DNA of 64,000 nt from assembly GCF_003201595.1 (NCBI RefSeq), contig NZ_QJJS01000003.1, forward strand, positions 291,075 to 355,074, read 5' to 3'. Of this stretch, positions 25,850 through 36,940 are shown piece by piece. Numbering within the stretch: the first letter of the stretch is position 1; each line of letters starts with the position of its first letter. The notes beneath the pieces are model-generated. The model was not told the DNA's origin, ran no database searches, and saw only the letters and a program-made list of their open reading frames with translations. The DNA is from Sphaerotilus hippei (GTDB lineage: Bacteria; Pseudomonadota; Gammaproteobacteria; Burkholderiales; Burkholderiaceae_C). The translations under genes and the position numbers were made by a program.

Positions 25850-27019
25850 ATGCTCAATCTCAAATCCAAGCGCCCCGCCTCGTCGTCCCGTGTCCCGTCC
25901 ACGCCGCCGGCCACGCCCCCCGAGGCCCCGGCCGCGGCGGACGGCGCCGTCAGCGTGACCGTGCGGGAGCTGCTCACCCGCGAAGCCATCCCGAAGGCGC
26001 CGCCGCTCGAATACCTGTTCGCCCGCGAGGGCTCGATGCCCAGCAGTTGCATCGTCTTCTGGGAGCCCGCCCGCAACTGGCCGCTGTTCAGCATCAGCCA
26101 GGTGGCCACCGGCCCGCGGCCGAAGGTGACGGAGACCCGGCTGCGGCAGGAGCAGGCCAGCCAGGTGCTGGCGCAGATCCAGCACACGCGCCTGCCCACC
26201 CCGGACGGCCAGGACCTGGGCATCGTGCGCATCAAGGCGGCGCTGACCGATCCGATGGGCGCCGCCGTGGCGCTGACGCTGCTCGAGCAGGCCGACCGGG
26301 CCGTGGTGCTCGCCGGCGGCTCCGGCGACCGGGAACTGGTGCGGCGCATCCAGGAACATTTCGAGCGTTCGCCCTGGGACGGCCCGTCCATGCTGATGCT
26401 CACGCCGGCCGACAAGCCCCAGCGGGCCGAGCGGCTGCGCAAGGCCGCGTGGCCGAACGCGCTGCGGGTGCATGTGCTCGAGACCTTCGCCAGCCCGGCG
26501 CCGGACTGGCCGCTGCAGCTGGTGTCGATGGTCACCGGGGCCGACCTGTCGGGCACGAACACCCGCGACGAGCTGCGCGGCGTGCCGCCGGCCGCGGATC
26601 CCGATGCGGCGCCGGTCGAGGGCGGCGACAGCCTCTGGCCGCAGGACGTGGCCAGCGACGCCACGGCGCTGTCGGCCGAGATGCCGCTCGCGCTGGACCT
26701 GACCGCGGCCGCACCGGGCGTGCTGGCCTGCGCGATCGTCGATCGTCGCCGCCGCGCGGTGCTGGGCTCGCGCGGCGAGGACGGCCGCATCAAGCCCGTG
26801 CTGGGCGACCTGGTGGCGCTGTGGAAGCTGCATGACCGCCGCCGGGAGCAGGAGCCGCTGTCGGAGCTGTCCTTCGTGCGGGGCGAGCAGCACTGCATCG
26901 CGCTGCCGGTTCCCGGCCAGGCCGAGCTGCTGCTGATGGTGGTGGCCAGCACCTCTTTCGGCGACCCGGCCCTGGTGCGCTGGCAGATGAAGGTCGCGCT
27001 CAACCACTTCGACACCTGA
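25850..27019 (+). CDS. Two-domain Roadblock-like protein (paralogue B)
   Basis: This 389-residue protein starts 64 bp after paralogue A and is probably in the same operon. It has a short Pro/Ala-rich start and an N-terminal domain in residues of about 35-220. There, LLEQADRAVVLAGGSGDRELVRRI aligns in position with MERSDLAVILIGPLSP of A. A short acidic linker leads to a C-terminal domain (residues of about 275-388) with PGVLACAIVDRRRRAVLGS, resembling the Roadblock-like end of A. It is the most divergent of the three. ATG 25850 (MLNLKSK) is chosen over the GTG at 25829 because A also starts CCCATGCTCAA. The function is unknown. Confidence 0.55.
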   Translation: MLNLKSKRPASSSRVPSTPPATPPEAPAAADGAVSVTVRELLTREAIPKAPPLEYLFAREGSMPSSCIVFWEPARNWPLFSISQVATGPRPKVTETRLRQEQASQVLAQIQHTRLPTPDGQDLGIVRIKAALTDPMGAAVALTLLEQADRAVVLAGGSGDRELVRRIQEHFERSPWDGPSMLMLTPADKPQRAERLRKAAWPNALRVHVLETFASPAPDWPLQLVSMVTGADLSGTNTRDELRGVPPAADPDAAPVEGGDSLWPQDVASDATALSAEMPLALDLTAAAPGVLACAIVDRRRRAVLGSRGEDGRIKPVLGDLVALWKLHDRRREQEPLSELSFVRGEQHCIALPVPGQAELLLMVVASTSFGDPALVRWQMKVALNHFDT

Positions 27020-27073
27020 GCCGGCAGCCCACCGATCGGCGCCCGGACGGCGGGTCGGCTAGGATAGCGGCCC

Positions 27074-28186
27074 ATGAATGACGTTCAGTTCGACTACACC
27101 CGCCAGGACGCCAGCGGCGCCAGCTGCACCGCCCATGCCTGGGCGAAGGTGCCCGCTCCCCTGACCACCGCCCAGCGCGACGCGCTCAAGCAGCGTGCCG
27201 CCGAGCTGCTGCGCCAGCAGCAGGCCGTGCTGGTGGCCCACTACTACGTCGACGGCGACCTGCAGGACCTGGCGCTGGCCACCGGCGGCTGCGTGTCCGA
27301 CTCGCTGGAGATGGCCCGCTTCGGCCGTGACCACGCCGCCGGCACGCTGGTCGTCGCCGGCGTGCGTTTCATGGGCGAAAGCGCCAAGATCCTGTCGCCC
27401 GCCAAGCGGGTGCTGATGCCCGACCTGGACGCGACCTGCTCGCTCGACCTGGGCTGCCCGGCCGACGAGTTCAACCGCTTCTGCGACGCCCACCCGGACC
27501 GCACGGTGGTGGTCTACGCCAACACCAGCGCGGCCGTGAAGGCCAGGGCCGACTGGATGGTCACCAGCTCCTGCGCACTGTCGATCGTGCAGCACCTGCA
27601 CGACCAGGGCCGCAAGATCCTCTGGGCCCCCGACAAGCACCTGGGCAGCTACGTGCAGCGCCAGACCGGCGCGGACATGCTGATGTGGAACGGCGCCTGC
27701 ATCGTGCACGACGAGTTCAAGGGCCTGGAGCTCGAGCTGCTGCGCCGCGAGCACCCGCAGGCCAAGGTGCTGGTGCACCCCGAATCGCCGCGCGAGGTGG
27801 TGGACCAGGCCGACGTGGTCGGCTCCACCGCGCAGATGCTGCGGGCGGTGATCGAGATGGACGCGCCGGAATTCATCGTCGCCACCGACAACGGCATGTT
27901 CCACCGCATGCGGCAGTCGGCCCCGGGCAAGCGCCTGATCGAGGCCCCGACCGCCGGCAACAGCGCCACCTGCAAGAGCTGCGCGCACTGCCCGTGGATG
28001 GCGATGAACGGCCTGCAGGGCGTGGTCGACTGCCTGGAGAAGGGCCTGGGCGAGATCCAGGTGGACGAGCCGATCCGCTCGCAGGCGCTGGGCTGCATCG
28101 ACCGCATGCTCGACTTCGTCGCGGCCCGGCCGGCCACGACCGGCCGCCCCGCCCAGGGCCTGGTGCCCCACATCGGCGCGGCCTGA
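27074..28186 (+). CDS. nadA: Quinolinate synthase
   Basis: This 370-residue protein condenses iminoaspartate with dihydroxyacetone phosphate to quinolinate, the second step of de novo NAD synthesis, using a [4Fe-4S] cluster. The substrate region [13 protein letters not shown] near residue 56 is clear. The three cluster cysteines are likely those of [16 protein letters not shown] near 120, [14 protein letters not shown] near 205 and [11 protein letters not shown] near 305. The partner gene nadB lies close by on the opposite strand. TAGGAT about 15 bp upstream may be a -10 box. A perfect palindrome follows 10 bp after the stop. Confidence 0.96.
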   Translation: MNDVQFDYTRQDASGASCTAHAWAKVPAPLTTAQRDALKQRAAELLRQQQAVLVAHYYVDGDLQDLALATGGCVSDSLEMARFGRDHAAGTLVVAGVRFMGESAKILSPAKRVLMPDLDATCSLDLGCPADEFNRFCDAHPDRTVVVYANTSAAVKARADWMVTSSCALSIVQHLHDQGRKILWAPDKHLGSYVQRQTGADMLMWNGACIVHDEFKGLELELLRREHPQAKVLVHPESPREVVDQADVVGSTAQMLRAVIEMDAPEFIVATDNGMFHRMRQSAPGKRLIEAPTAGNSATCKSCAHCPWMAMNGLQGVVDCLEKGLGEIQVDEPIRSQALGCIDRMLDFVAARPATTGRPAQGLVPHIGAA

Positions 28187-28195
28187 CGTCCTGCC

Positions 28196-28229
28196 GACCT
28201 CTGGCGGTCAAGTTTGACCGCCAGAGGTC
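28196..28229. terminator. Perfect 16-bp palindrome between nadA and comFB
   Basis: Arms GACCTCTGGCGGTCAA (28196-28211) and TTGACCGCCAGAGGTC (28214-28229) are perfectly complementary around the 2-base spacer GT. No T-tract follows. It could end nadA transcription or be a dimeric regulator's operator for the ComFB gene, which starts 45 bp downstream. Confidence 0.6.
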
Positions 28230-28273
28230 GATACAAGCGCTGAACCCGATCACTCTTCAAGGATCAGCGCAGC

Positions 28274-28558
28274 ATGAACGTCGATTTCAGCTCGGTGCAC
28301 AACCACTACGAACGCCCGGTGTTCGACGCCGTGGCCCGGCTGGCACCCAACTACCCCTACCTCGATGCGGACACGTTGCCCGACGTGTCCTGCGTGGCCC
28401 TGAACCGGCTGGGCGCCCGCTACATCCGCCACACCGTCGACCTCGCCTTCTACCTGACGGAGAAGGAGCGCCTGTCGATGGACCAGACCATCAACGACGC
28501 GGTGAACTACGCCTTCGAGTTCGTGCAGGCGCGCATCGCGATGCGCGCCCGCCGCTGA
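28274..28558 (+). CDS. ComFB-family protein
   Basis: This 94-residue protein matches the late competence ComFB family (PF10719) over its full length. VHNHYERPVFDAV opens the domain, LPDVSCVALNRLGARYIRH is the core motif, and DAVNYAFEFVQ closes it. The cysteine zinc site of Bacillus ComFB is not evident. Some ComFB-domain proteins, such as those of cyanobacteria, are reported c-di-GMP receptors, so a nucleotide-signalling role is possible. AAGGA lies about 11 bases before the ATG. It is convergent with nadB, 25 bp away. Confidence 0.78.
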   Translation: MNVDFSSVHNHYERPVFDAVARLAPNYPYLDADTLPDVSCVALNRLGARYIRHTVDLAFYLTEKERLSMDQTINDAVNYAFEFVQARIAMRARR

Positions 28559-28583
28559 GCCACCGGGGCCCGGCGCCTGCCGC

Positions 28584-30251
28584 TCAGCGGCACAGCCCCA
28601 CGGAATTGCGTTCGCGCGGCAGGCTGCGGTCGGCCGGCGAGCGGCTCGCCCGCGCATCGCGCACCAGGATGGTCGGGAAGCTCACCGGCAGCGCCTGCGG
28701 GTAGTCGCGGCTGTAGTGCAGGCCGCGGCTCTCGCGGCGCATCAGCGCCGAACGCACGATCAGCTCGGCGCAGTCGACCAGGTTGCGCAGCTCGAGCAGG
28801 TCGCGGTTGACCCGGAAGTTGGCGTAGTACTCGTCGATCTCGGTGCGCAGCAGCCGGATGCGGTGCAGCGCCCGCTCGAGGCGGCGGGTCGTGCGCACGA
28901 TGCCGACGTAGTTCCACATCAGCAGGCGCAGCTCGTCCCAGTTGTGGGCGATCACGACCTGCTCGTCGGCGTTCTCGACCTGGCTCTCGTCCCAGCCCGG
29001 CAGGACCGGTCGATCGACCGCCGGCTGCGCCAGGATCGACTCGCCGCAGGTGCGGCCCAGCACCACGCACTCGAGCAGCGAGTTGCTGGCCAGCCGGTTG
29101 GCCCCGTGCAGGCCGGTGTAGGTGGTCTCGCCCACCGCGTACAGCCCCGGCAGGTCGGTGCGACCGGCCAGGTCGGTCACCACGCCACCGCAGGTGTAGT
29201 GCGCCGCCGGCACCACCGGGATGGGCTGGCGGGCGATGTCGATGCCCAGCGCCAGGCAGCGGGCATGCACCGTCGGGAAATGCTCCTTCAGGAACGGCTC
29301 GCCCAGGTGCGTCGCGTCGAGCAGCACGTAGTCGACCCCGTGGCGCTTCATCTCGAAGTCGATCGCGCGGGCCACCACATCGCGCGGGGCCAGCTCGCCG
29401 CGGGCATCGTGGGCCTGCATGAAACGGGTGCCGTCGGGCAGCTTCAGGTGCCCGCCCTCACCGCGCAGCGCCTCGGTGATCAGGAAGCTGCGGTCCTCGG
29501 GGTGGTAGAGGCAGGTCGGATGGAACTGGATGAACTCCATGTTGCCGATGCGGCAGCCGGCGCGCCAGGCCATCGCGATGCCGTCGCCGGTGGAGGTGTC
29601 CGGGTTGGTCGTGTAGCGGTAGACCTTGCCCGCACCGCCGCTGGCCAGCACCACCGCGCTCGCCTGCAGCGTCTCGATGCGGCCCGACTCGATGTCGAGC
29701 GCATAGACGCCGTAGCAGCGGGGCGCGCCGTCGCCGCGGGCGTGGCGGGTGGTGATCAGGTCCACCGCCATCCACGGATGGCGCACCTCGATGCGCGGGT
29801 GGCGCGCCACCTCCTCGAGCAGCGCCTCGTGGATGGCCCGGCCGGTCGCATCGGCCGCATGGGCGATGCGGCGCACGGCGTGGCCGCCCTCGCGCGTCAG
29901 GTGCAGGCCCAGCGGGCCGTCGGGGTCGGGCGAGAACGGCACGCCACGCTCGACCAGCCAGGCCACGGCCGCCGCGCTGCGCTCGGCGATGAACCGGGCG
30001 GTGTGCTCGTCGACCAGGCCGGCTCCGGCCTCCTGGGTGTCGCGCACATGGCTGTCGATGCTGTCGTCGGGGCCGAGCACGCCGACGATGCCGCCCTGGG
30101 CCCAGTTGGTCGCGGCCTCTTCGAGGCTGCGCTTGGCCAGCACGATGACGTCCCGGTTCTGGGCCAGATGGAGTGCCACCGTGAGGCCGGCCAGGCCCGC
30201 ACCGATGATCACGACGGGGAGATGTTCTTCAGAGGTGTACTGGACGGACAT
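28584..30251 (-). CDS. nadB: L-aspartate oxidase
   Basis: This 555-residue flavoprotein oxidises aspartate to iminoaspartate, the first step of NAD synthesis. The FAD-binding motif is VVIIGAGLAGLTVALHLA near residue 13. NWAQGGIVGVL near residue 49, REGGHAVRRIAHAAD near residue 120 and HYTCGGVVTDLAGRTDLPGLYAVGE near residue 350 are typical of NadB. The closely related succinate dehydrogenase flavoprotein is excluded by these motifs and by the neighbouring nadA. The start is divergent from paralogue C across 149 bp. Confidence 0.95.
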   Translation of the reverse strand: MSVQYTSEEHLPVVIIGAGLAGLTVALHLAQNRDVIVLAKRSLEEAATNWAQGGIVGVLGPDDSIDSHVRDTQEAGAGLVDEHTARFIAERSAAAVAWLVERGVPFSPDPDGPLGLHLTREGGHAVRRIAHAADATGRAIHEALLEEVARHPRIEVRHPWMAVDLITTRHARGDGAPRCYGVYALDIESGRIETLQASAVVLASGGAGKVYRYTTNPDTSTGDGIAMAWRAGCRIGNMEFIQFHPTCLYHPEDRSFLITEALRGEGGHLKLPDGTRFMQAHDARGELAPRDVVARAIDFEMKRHGVDYVLLDATHLGEPFLKEHFPTVHARCLALGIDIARQPIPVVPAAHYTCGGVVTDLAGRTDLPGLYAVGETTYTGLHGANRLASNSLLECVVLGRTCGESILAQPAVDRPVLPGWDESQVENADEQVVIAHNWDELRLLMWNYVGIVRTTRRLERALHRIRLLRTEIDEYYANFRVNRDLLELRNLVDCAELIVRSALMRRESRGLHYSRDYPQALPVSFPTILVRDARASRSPADRSLPRERNSVGLCR

Positions 30252-30400
30252 GAATCAGACTCGATCGGCAACAACGGAAACACTGTCCGTCACCACAAAA
30301 CTGCGAAAGGCGGATGATAGGATGACATCGGGCTTGGATGTGGAAGGCCGCACACACCAGCACTGCAAAGTCCGTCCCATCGTGCTCCCGAGGCAGTGAC

Positions 30401-31684
30401 ATGAACCGTTTCCGTGATCCCTCCACGCCGTCCAGCCCGGGCGGCCTGTCCGAGGGCAAGACCGGCATCGCCGAGCTTGCGGCACCCAGGCACGCCGCGT
30501 CGTCGATGGGTGATCTCGGCCGCCCGAGCGGCGAGCACACGCGCGAGCTCTTCGTCTCGTGCGACCCCGCCTCGGCGCTGATCCAGCACTTCGAGCTGCA
30601 TCCGGCCACCTACGTGGCGCTGCACGACCTCGCCTGCAACGCCTCGCGGCGGCTGCTGCAGGCGCTGGCCGGCGCCACCGGCCAGCCGATCGAGCACCTG
30701 GTGATCCGCCGCCAGGGCTTCGGCACCCTGCTGGCCTCGATCGACTACCTCGACTGCCCGGCCGCGCATGGCCGGGTGCTGCGGCTGTACTGCTGCGACA
30801 CCGACACCGATCCGGCCACCCGCCAGGCGGTCAGCCATGTGCTGCTGGGCCGCTCGACGCTGGGCGTGGTGATGGTGGGCGAGCTGTCGGCCCAGGCGCT
30901 CAACGACCTGCTGCAGCCGCTGCGCGACCACCTGTTCGATCCGCACTGGACCTGCCGCCAGCTGCAGTTCATGCCGCTGGCCTCGGCCACCTCGACCTCG
31001 CTGGCGACGCTGGCCGGCGGCCTGGGGGCCGGCTCGGGCGTGACCACGCGCATCGCCCCGCTGGTGGTGGGCTCCAGCGAGGCCTGGAGTTTCCTCGCCC
31101 GGGCCTGGAACCAGTGGCAGCTGCAGCAGTACCCGCTGGCGCAGGCGCTGCTGCTCGAGCCGTTCCGCCCGGCCCGCGAGAGCTCGCAGCCGATGCCCCT
31201 GCCGGTCGGCAGCGCCACGACGGGCGCGGCCCCGCTGGTCTCGGCCCCGGCCGCGCTGACGACCACCAGCGCGCCGCTGCCGGCCAGCCCGCCCGCCCCG
31301 GCCCTGCCCCGCAACGCCCCGATGAGCCGTTTCGTGCGCGAGCTGGCGGACCTGCCAGGCGTGCACGCGCTGTGCGTGTTCGAGCAGGCCAGCAGCAAGG
31401 TCGTCGCCACGACGCCGGACGAGCCGCGTGCCGTCGACCTCGCCCGCCGCGGCACGCTGCTGATGGCGGCGGCGGCCACCAGCCGCCGCTCGCTGCACAT
31501 CAGCTCCGAGCCCAGCGAGCTGGTGATCGCGGGCGGCAGCCTGTCACAGGGCCTGAGGCTGATCACCAGCCAGCCGGGCCTGGCGGTGCACCTGCTGTTC
31601 GATCCGGCCGTGACCGACTGGCCGACCCTGAGGGCCCGCCTGGCGGCGATGGACGCAGCCCTGCCACGCTACACGCCGACCTGA
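30401..31684 (+). CDS. Two-domain Roadblock-like protein (paralogue C)
   Basis: This 427-residue protein is a clear relative of paralogue A. ALAGATGQPIEHLVIRRQ at 88-105 matches ALSDASGQPIERLHLREQ of A. LGRSTLGVVMVGELSAQ near 149 matches the next block, and a Pro/Ala/Thr linker (258-308) is followed by LPGVHALCVFEQASSKVVAT near 318 in the Roadblock-like end. GAGG lies 7 bases before the ATG at 30401. It is separated from A and B by nadA, comFB and nadB, so it has its own promoter; TAGGAT near 30321 is a possible -10. No known function. Confidence 0.6.
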   Translation: MNRFRDPSTPSSPGGLSEGKTGIAELAAPRHAASSMGDLGRPSGEHTRELFVSCDPASALIQHFELHPATYVALHDLACNASRRLLQALAGATGQPIEHLVIRRQGFGTLLASIDYLDCPAAHGRVLRLYCCDTDTDPATRQAVSHVLLGRSTLGVVMVGELSAQALNDLLQPLRDHLFDPHWTCRQLQFMPLASATSTSLATLAGGLGAGSGVTTRIAPLVVGSSEAWSFLARAWNQWQLQQYPLAQALLLEPFRPARESSQPMPLPVGSATTGAAPLVSAPAALTTTSAPLPASPPAPALPRNAPMSRFVRELADLPGVHALCVFEQASSKVVATTPDEPRAVDLARRGTLLMAAAATSRRSLHISSEPSELVIAGGSLSQGLRLITSQPGLAVHLLFDPAVTDWPTLRARLAAMDAALPRYTPT

Positions 31685-31688
31685 GCAC

Positions 31689-31722
31689 CGGCCCGGCGGC
31701 CCCGACCCGGGCCGCCGGGCCG
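31689..31722. terminator. 14-bp perfect inverted repeat between paralogue C and clpB
   Basis: CGGCCCGGCGGCCC (31689-31702) pairs perfectly with GGGCCGCCGGGCCG (31709-31722) around a 6-base loop, between two convergent genes. It is a strong GC-only hairpin without a T-tract and is likely a two-way transcription end. Confidence 0.6.
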
Positions 31723-31726
31723 CGCT

Positions 31727-34327
<2,601 letters not shown>

Positions 34328-34352
34328 GGGATGAATCCTCCGGTTGCAGAGG

Positions 34353-34380
34353 ATCTGAGGCGAGCGGACGCGATTTCAAG
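34353..34380 (-). promoter_or_regulatory. Heat-shock (sigma32-type) promoter of clpB
   Basis: On the minus strand, CTTGAAA (34380-34374) matches the sigma32 -35 consensus exactly. After a 13-bp gap comes CCTCAGAT (34360-34353), close to CCCCATNT. It ends 25 bp before the start codon. Confidence 0.72.
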
Positions 34381-34443
34381 GCAGGGTCGGACGGCCTTTC
34401 GATCTGGATCAAGCAGGCCGGCCGCGACCCCGGATCGGCGGGC

Positions 34444-34833
34444 TCAGGCGTCCCAGAGCCAGCGCCCGGCCGCATGGCCCGCGGCCGCGGCCAGCAGCGC
34501 GCCCAGCAGGTGCAGGCCGGCGTGCAGCAGGGCCGTGCCGTGGCGCCCGCCCGCCAGCAGCGTCAGCGTCTCGCCGGAGAAGGTCGAGAACGTGGTCAGT
34601 CCGCCCAGGAAACCGGTCACCGCCAGCAGGCGCCAGACCTGCTGGTCCGGGTGCAGCCGGAACCACACCAGCGCCAGCCCGATCAGCAGGCCGCCGGCGA
34701 CGTTGACCACCAGCGTGCCCAGCGGAATGCCCGACACCAGCACGCCGCAGCGCAGGCCGGCCTGCCAGCGCAGCAGCGCCCCCGCCGAGGCCCCCAGCGC
34801 GATGGCGCCGGCCTGCACCAGCACGGCGCTCAC
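34444..34833 (-). CDS. crcB: Fluoride ion channel/exporter CrcB (Fluc)
   Basis: This 129-residue protein has four hydrophobic segments. The family motif GGLTTFSTFSGE near residue 73 includes the Phe/Thr/Ser residues of the fluoride pore, and GTLVVNVAGGLLIG near residue 40 includes the conserved Asn. It lets fluoride leave the cytoplasm as a dual-topology dimer. The start is GTG at 34833 in a GTGA overlap with the moaE stop, so it is translated with the molybdopterin genes. No fluoride riboswitch is possible in this arrangement. Confidence 0.9.
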   Translation of the reverse strand: MSAVLVQAGAIALGASAGALLRWQAGLRCGVLVSGIPLGTLVVNVAGGLLIGLALVWFRLHPDQQVWRLLAVTGFLGGLTTFSTFSGETLTLLAGGRHGTALLHAGLHLLGALLAAAAGHAAGRWLWDA

Positions 34834-35318
34834 GCCACGCCGCCGTTGTCGGCCTCGAGCCCCCAGCGCCGCAGCGCCGCGTCGTCGCTGACACGGGCGT
34901 CGACCCAGCGCGCGCCCTCGGGCGTGGTCTCCTTCTTCCAGAACGGCGCCTGGATCTTCAGGTAGTCCATCAGGAACTCGCAGGCCAGGAAGGCCTGGCC
35001 GCGGTGGGCCGAGCTCACCAGCACCAGCACGATCTGGTCCTGCGGCTGCAGCGGCCCCACGCGGTGGATCACGCGCGCGGCGCGCAGGTCGAAGCGCTCG
35101 AAGGCCGCGTCGATCATCGACTCGATGCTGGCCTCGGTCATGCCCGGGTAGTGCTCAAGCTCCATCGCCTGCACGCTCGCGCCGTCGCTGCGCTCGCGCA
35201 CCGTGCCCAGGAAGCTGACCACCGCCCCCACGCCCCCATCACCCGCCCTCAGGGCCGCCACCTCGGCCGACAGGTCGAAGTCCTGCGTCTGGATGGACAC
35301 GCGGGCCGGTCGATTCAT
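34830..35318 (-). CDS. moaE: Molybdopterin synthase catalytic subunit
   Basis: This 162-residue protein inserts sulfur into precursor Z to form molybdopterin, with MoaD as sulfur donor. GAVVSFLGTVRERSDG near residue 33, LEHYPGMTE near residue 55, and the catalytic-lysine region KIQAPFWKKE near residue 120 are visible. The start at 35318 has GGAG six bases upstream; another ATG at 35324 sits directly on that GGAG. It follows moaD by 12 bases. Confidence 0.95.
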   Translation of the reverse strand: MNRPARVSIQTQDFDLSAEVAALRAGDGGVGAVVSFLGTVRERSDGASVQAMELEHYPGMTEASIESMIDAAFERFDLRAARVIHRVGPLQPQDQIVLVLVSSAHRGQAFLACEFLMDYLKIQAPFWKKETTPEGARWVDARVSDDAALRRWGLEADNGGVA

Positions 35319-35330
35319 GGCCATCTCCGT

Positions 35331-35594
35331 TCAGCCGCCGGTCACCGGCGGGAAGAAGGCCAGCTCGGCCCCTTCGTCGACCAGGGTCGACTCCGGGCAC
35401 AGCACCTGGTTGAGCGCGCTGCGCAGCGGCCGGCCGCGGGCGAGCACGCCGGCGTGCGGGTCGCCGCGGGCGATCAGCTGGTCACGCACGGCCGCCACGC
35501 TCGCGGGGCCGTCGATCTCCAGCGTCTCCTCGCTGCCCAGGGCCTCGCGCAGCGAAGCGAAATAACGCAGGCGGATCCGGATCTTGGTCGTCAT
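35331..35594 (-). CDS. moaD: Molybdopterin synthase sulfur carrier subunit
   Basis: This 87-residue ubiquitin-like protein ends in the required Gly-Gly (FFPPVTGG), whose C-terminus becomes the thiocarboxylate used by MoaE. IRIRLRYFASLREALGS is a typical MoaD first strand. The start ATGA overlaps the moeA stop, showing translational coupling. Confidence 0.94.
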   Translation of the reverse strand: MTTKIRIRLRYFASLREALGSEETLEIDGPASVAAVRDQLIARGDPHAGVLARGRPLRSALNQVLCPESTLVDEGAELAFFPPVTGG

Positions 35595-36940
35595 GTGAGT
35601 TCGCTCAGGGGCAGGAAAGGCAGCAGGTCGCCGGGCTCGACGGTCTGCCCTGGTGCCAGGTCGACCAGGCCGTCGGCCCAGGCCATCGAGGTCAGCACGC
35701 CGGAGCCCTGGTTGTCATGCAGCACGAGCCGGCCGTCGGCATCGAGCCGGGCGCGCACGAAGTCGCGCCGGCGGTCACCGACCTCGCGGCGGAAGGCCGC
35801 CGGCAGCAGGAAGCGCCGCGGCGCCAGCGCCGTGGCGCCCTGCATCCTCAGGATGAAGGGCCGCACCAGCAGCAGGAAGGTCACGCAGCTGGCCACCGGA
35901 TTGCCCGGCAGGCCGAGGAACCAGGCCTCGCCCTCGCCGCCCTCACCTTCGCCCTCACCCGGCGCGCGGCGCACGGCCCCGAAGGCCAGCGGCTTGCCCG
36001 GTTTCATCGCGATCTGCCAGAGGTCGAGCCGGCCTTCGGCCCGGACCGCCGGCTTGACATGGTCCTCGTCGCCGACGGACACCCCGCCGGAGGTCAGGAT
36101 CAGGTCGCTGTGGCGGGCCGCCTCGCGCAGCGCGGCGCGGGTGGCATCGAGCCGGTCGGGCACGATGCCCAGGTCCTGCACCTCGCAGCCCAGGCCCTGC
36201 AGCAGGCCACGCAGCGTGTAGCGGTTGGAGTTGTAGATCGCGCCCGGGCGCAGCGGCTCGCCGGGCATCAGCAGCTCGTCGCCGGTCGAGAACAGCGCGA
36301 CCCGCACCCGGCGGGCCACCTGCAGCTGCGCCGCGCCGACGGACGCGGCCAGCCCGAGCGATGCCGCATCGAGGCGATGACCGGCGGGCAGCACCACCGC
36401 CCCGGCGGCCACGTCCTCGCCGCGCCGCCGCACCCACTGGCCCGGGCGCACCTCGGCGCGCAGGCGCACCGCACCGAGCCCTGCCGCATCGGTACCGGCG
36501 GGATCGGCCAGGAACTCGCACTCCTCCTGCATCACCACCGCGTCGGCACCGGCGGGCAGGTGGGCGCCGGTGAACAGGCGCGCGGCCTCGCCCGGTGCCA
36601 GCGCGCGGCCCACCTGACCGGCGGCGATGCGCTGGCGCACCGGCAGCACCGTGCCGGCGGCCAGGCCCTCGGGCGCGACCACGGCGATGCCGTCCATCGC
36701 GCTGTTGTCGGCCGGCGGCACGTCGACCTGCGAGACCACCTCGGCGGCCAGCACCCGGCCGAGCGCATCGAAGGTCGACACGCTCTCGGCGGGCCGGCCG
36801 CGCGGCGACCCGGCGGCCGCCAGCAGCTGCTGCAGGGCCTCGTCGAAGGGGCGCATCGGGGCGCGGGTCGGCACGGCGGGCTCAGGCGGCATCGCCGGGG
36901 TCGGATTCATCGGGGGCGAGGTATTCATATCGCTGGGCAT
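35591..36940 (-). CDS. moeA: Molybdopterin molybdenumtransferase
   Basis: This 449-residue protein inserts molybdate into adenylated molybdopterin. DVPPADNSAMDGIAV near residue 73, RLFTGAHLPAGADAVVMQEE near residue 118, and the MPT-binding TSGGVSVGDEDHVK near residue 285 are present. LPGNPVASCVTF near residue 345 is also typical. The chosen ATG at 36940 has GAGG upstream and makes the gene overlap the end of mobB by 59 bases in another frame. A shorter start at 36856 (MRPFDEAL) would avoid the overlap but lacks a ribosome site. Confidence 0.93.
   Translation of the reverse strand: MPSDMNTSPPMNPTPAMPPEPAVPTRAPMRPFDEALQQLLAAAGSPRGRPAESVSTFDALGRVLAAEVVSQVDVPPADNSAMDGIAVVAPEGLAAGTVLPVRQRIAAGQVGRALAPGEAARLFTGAHLPAGADAVVMQEECEFLADPAGTDAAGLGAVRLRAEVRPGQWVRRRGEDVAAGAVVLPAGHRLDAASLGLAASVGAAQLQVARRVRVALFSTGDELLMPGEPLRPGAIYNSNRYTLRGLLQGLGCEVQDLGIVPDRLDATRAALREAARHSDLILTSGGVSVGDEDHVKPAVRAEGRLDLWQIAMKPGKPLAFGAVRRAPGEGEGEGGEGEAWFLGLPGNPVASCVTFLLLVRPFILRMQGATALAPRRFLLPAAFRREVGDRRRDFVRARLDADGRLVLHDNQGSGVLTSMAWADGLVDLAPGQTVEPGDLLPFLPLSELT

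Noticed and set aside
34834-34900. Fluoride riboswitch for crcB
   Set aside because: crcB starts inside the moaE stop codon, so there is no leader to hold one.
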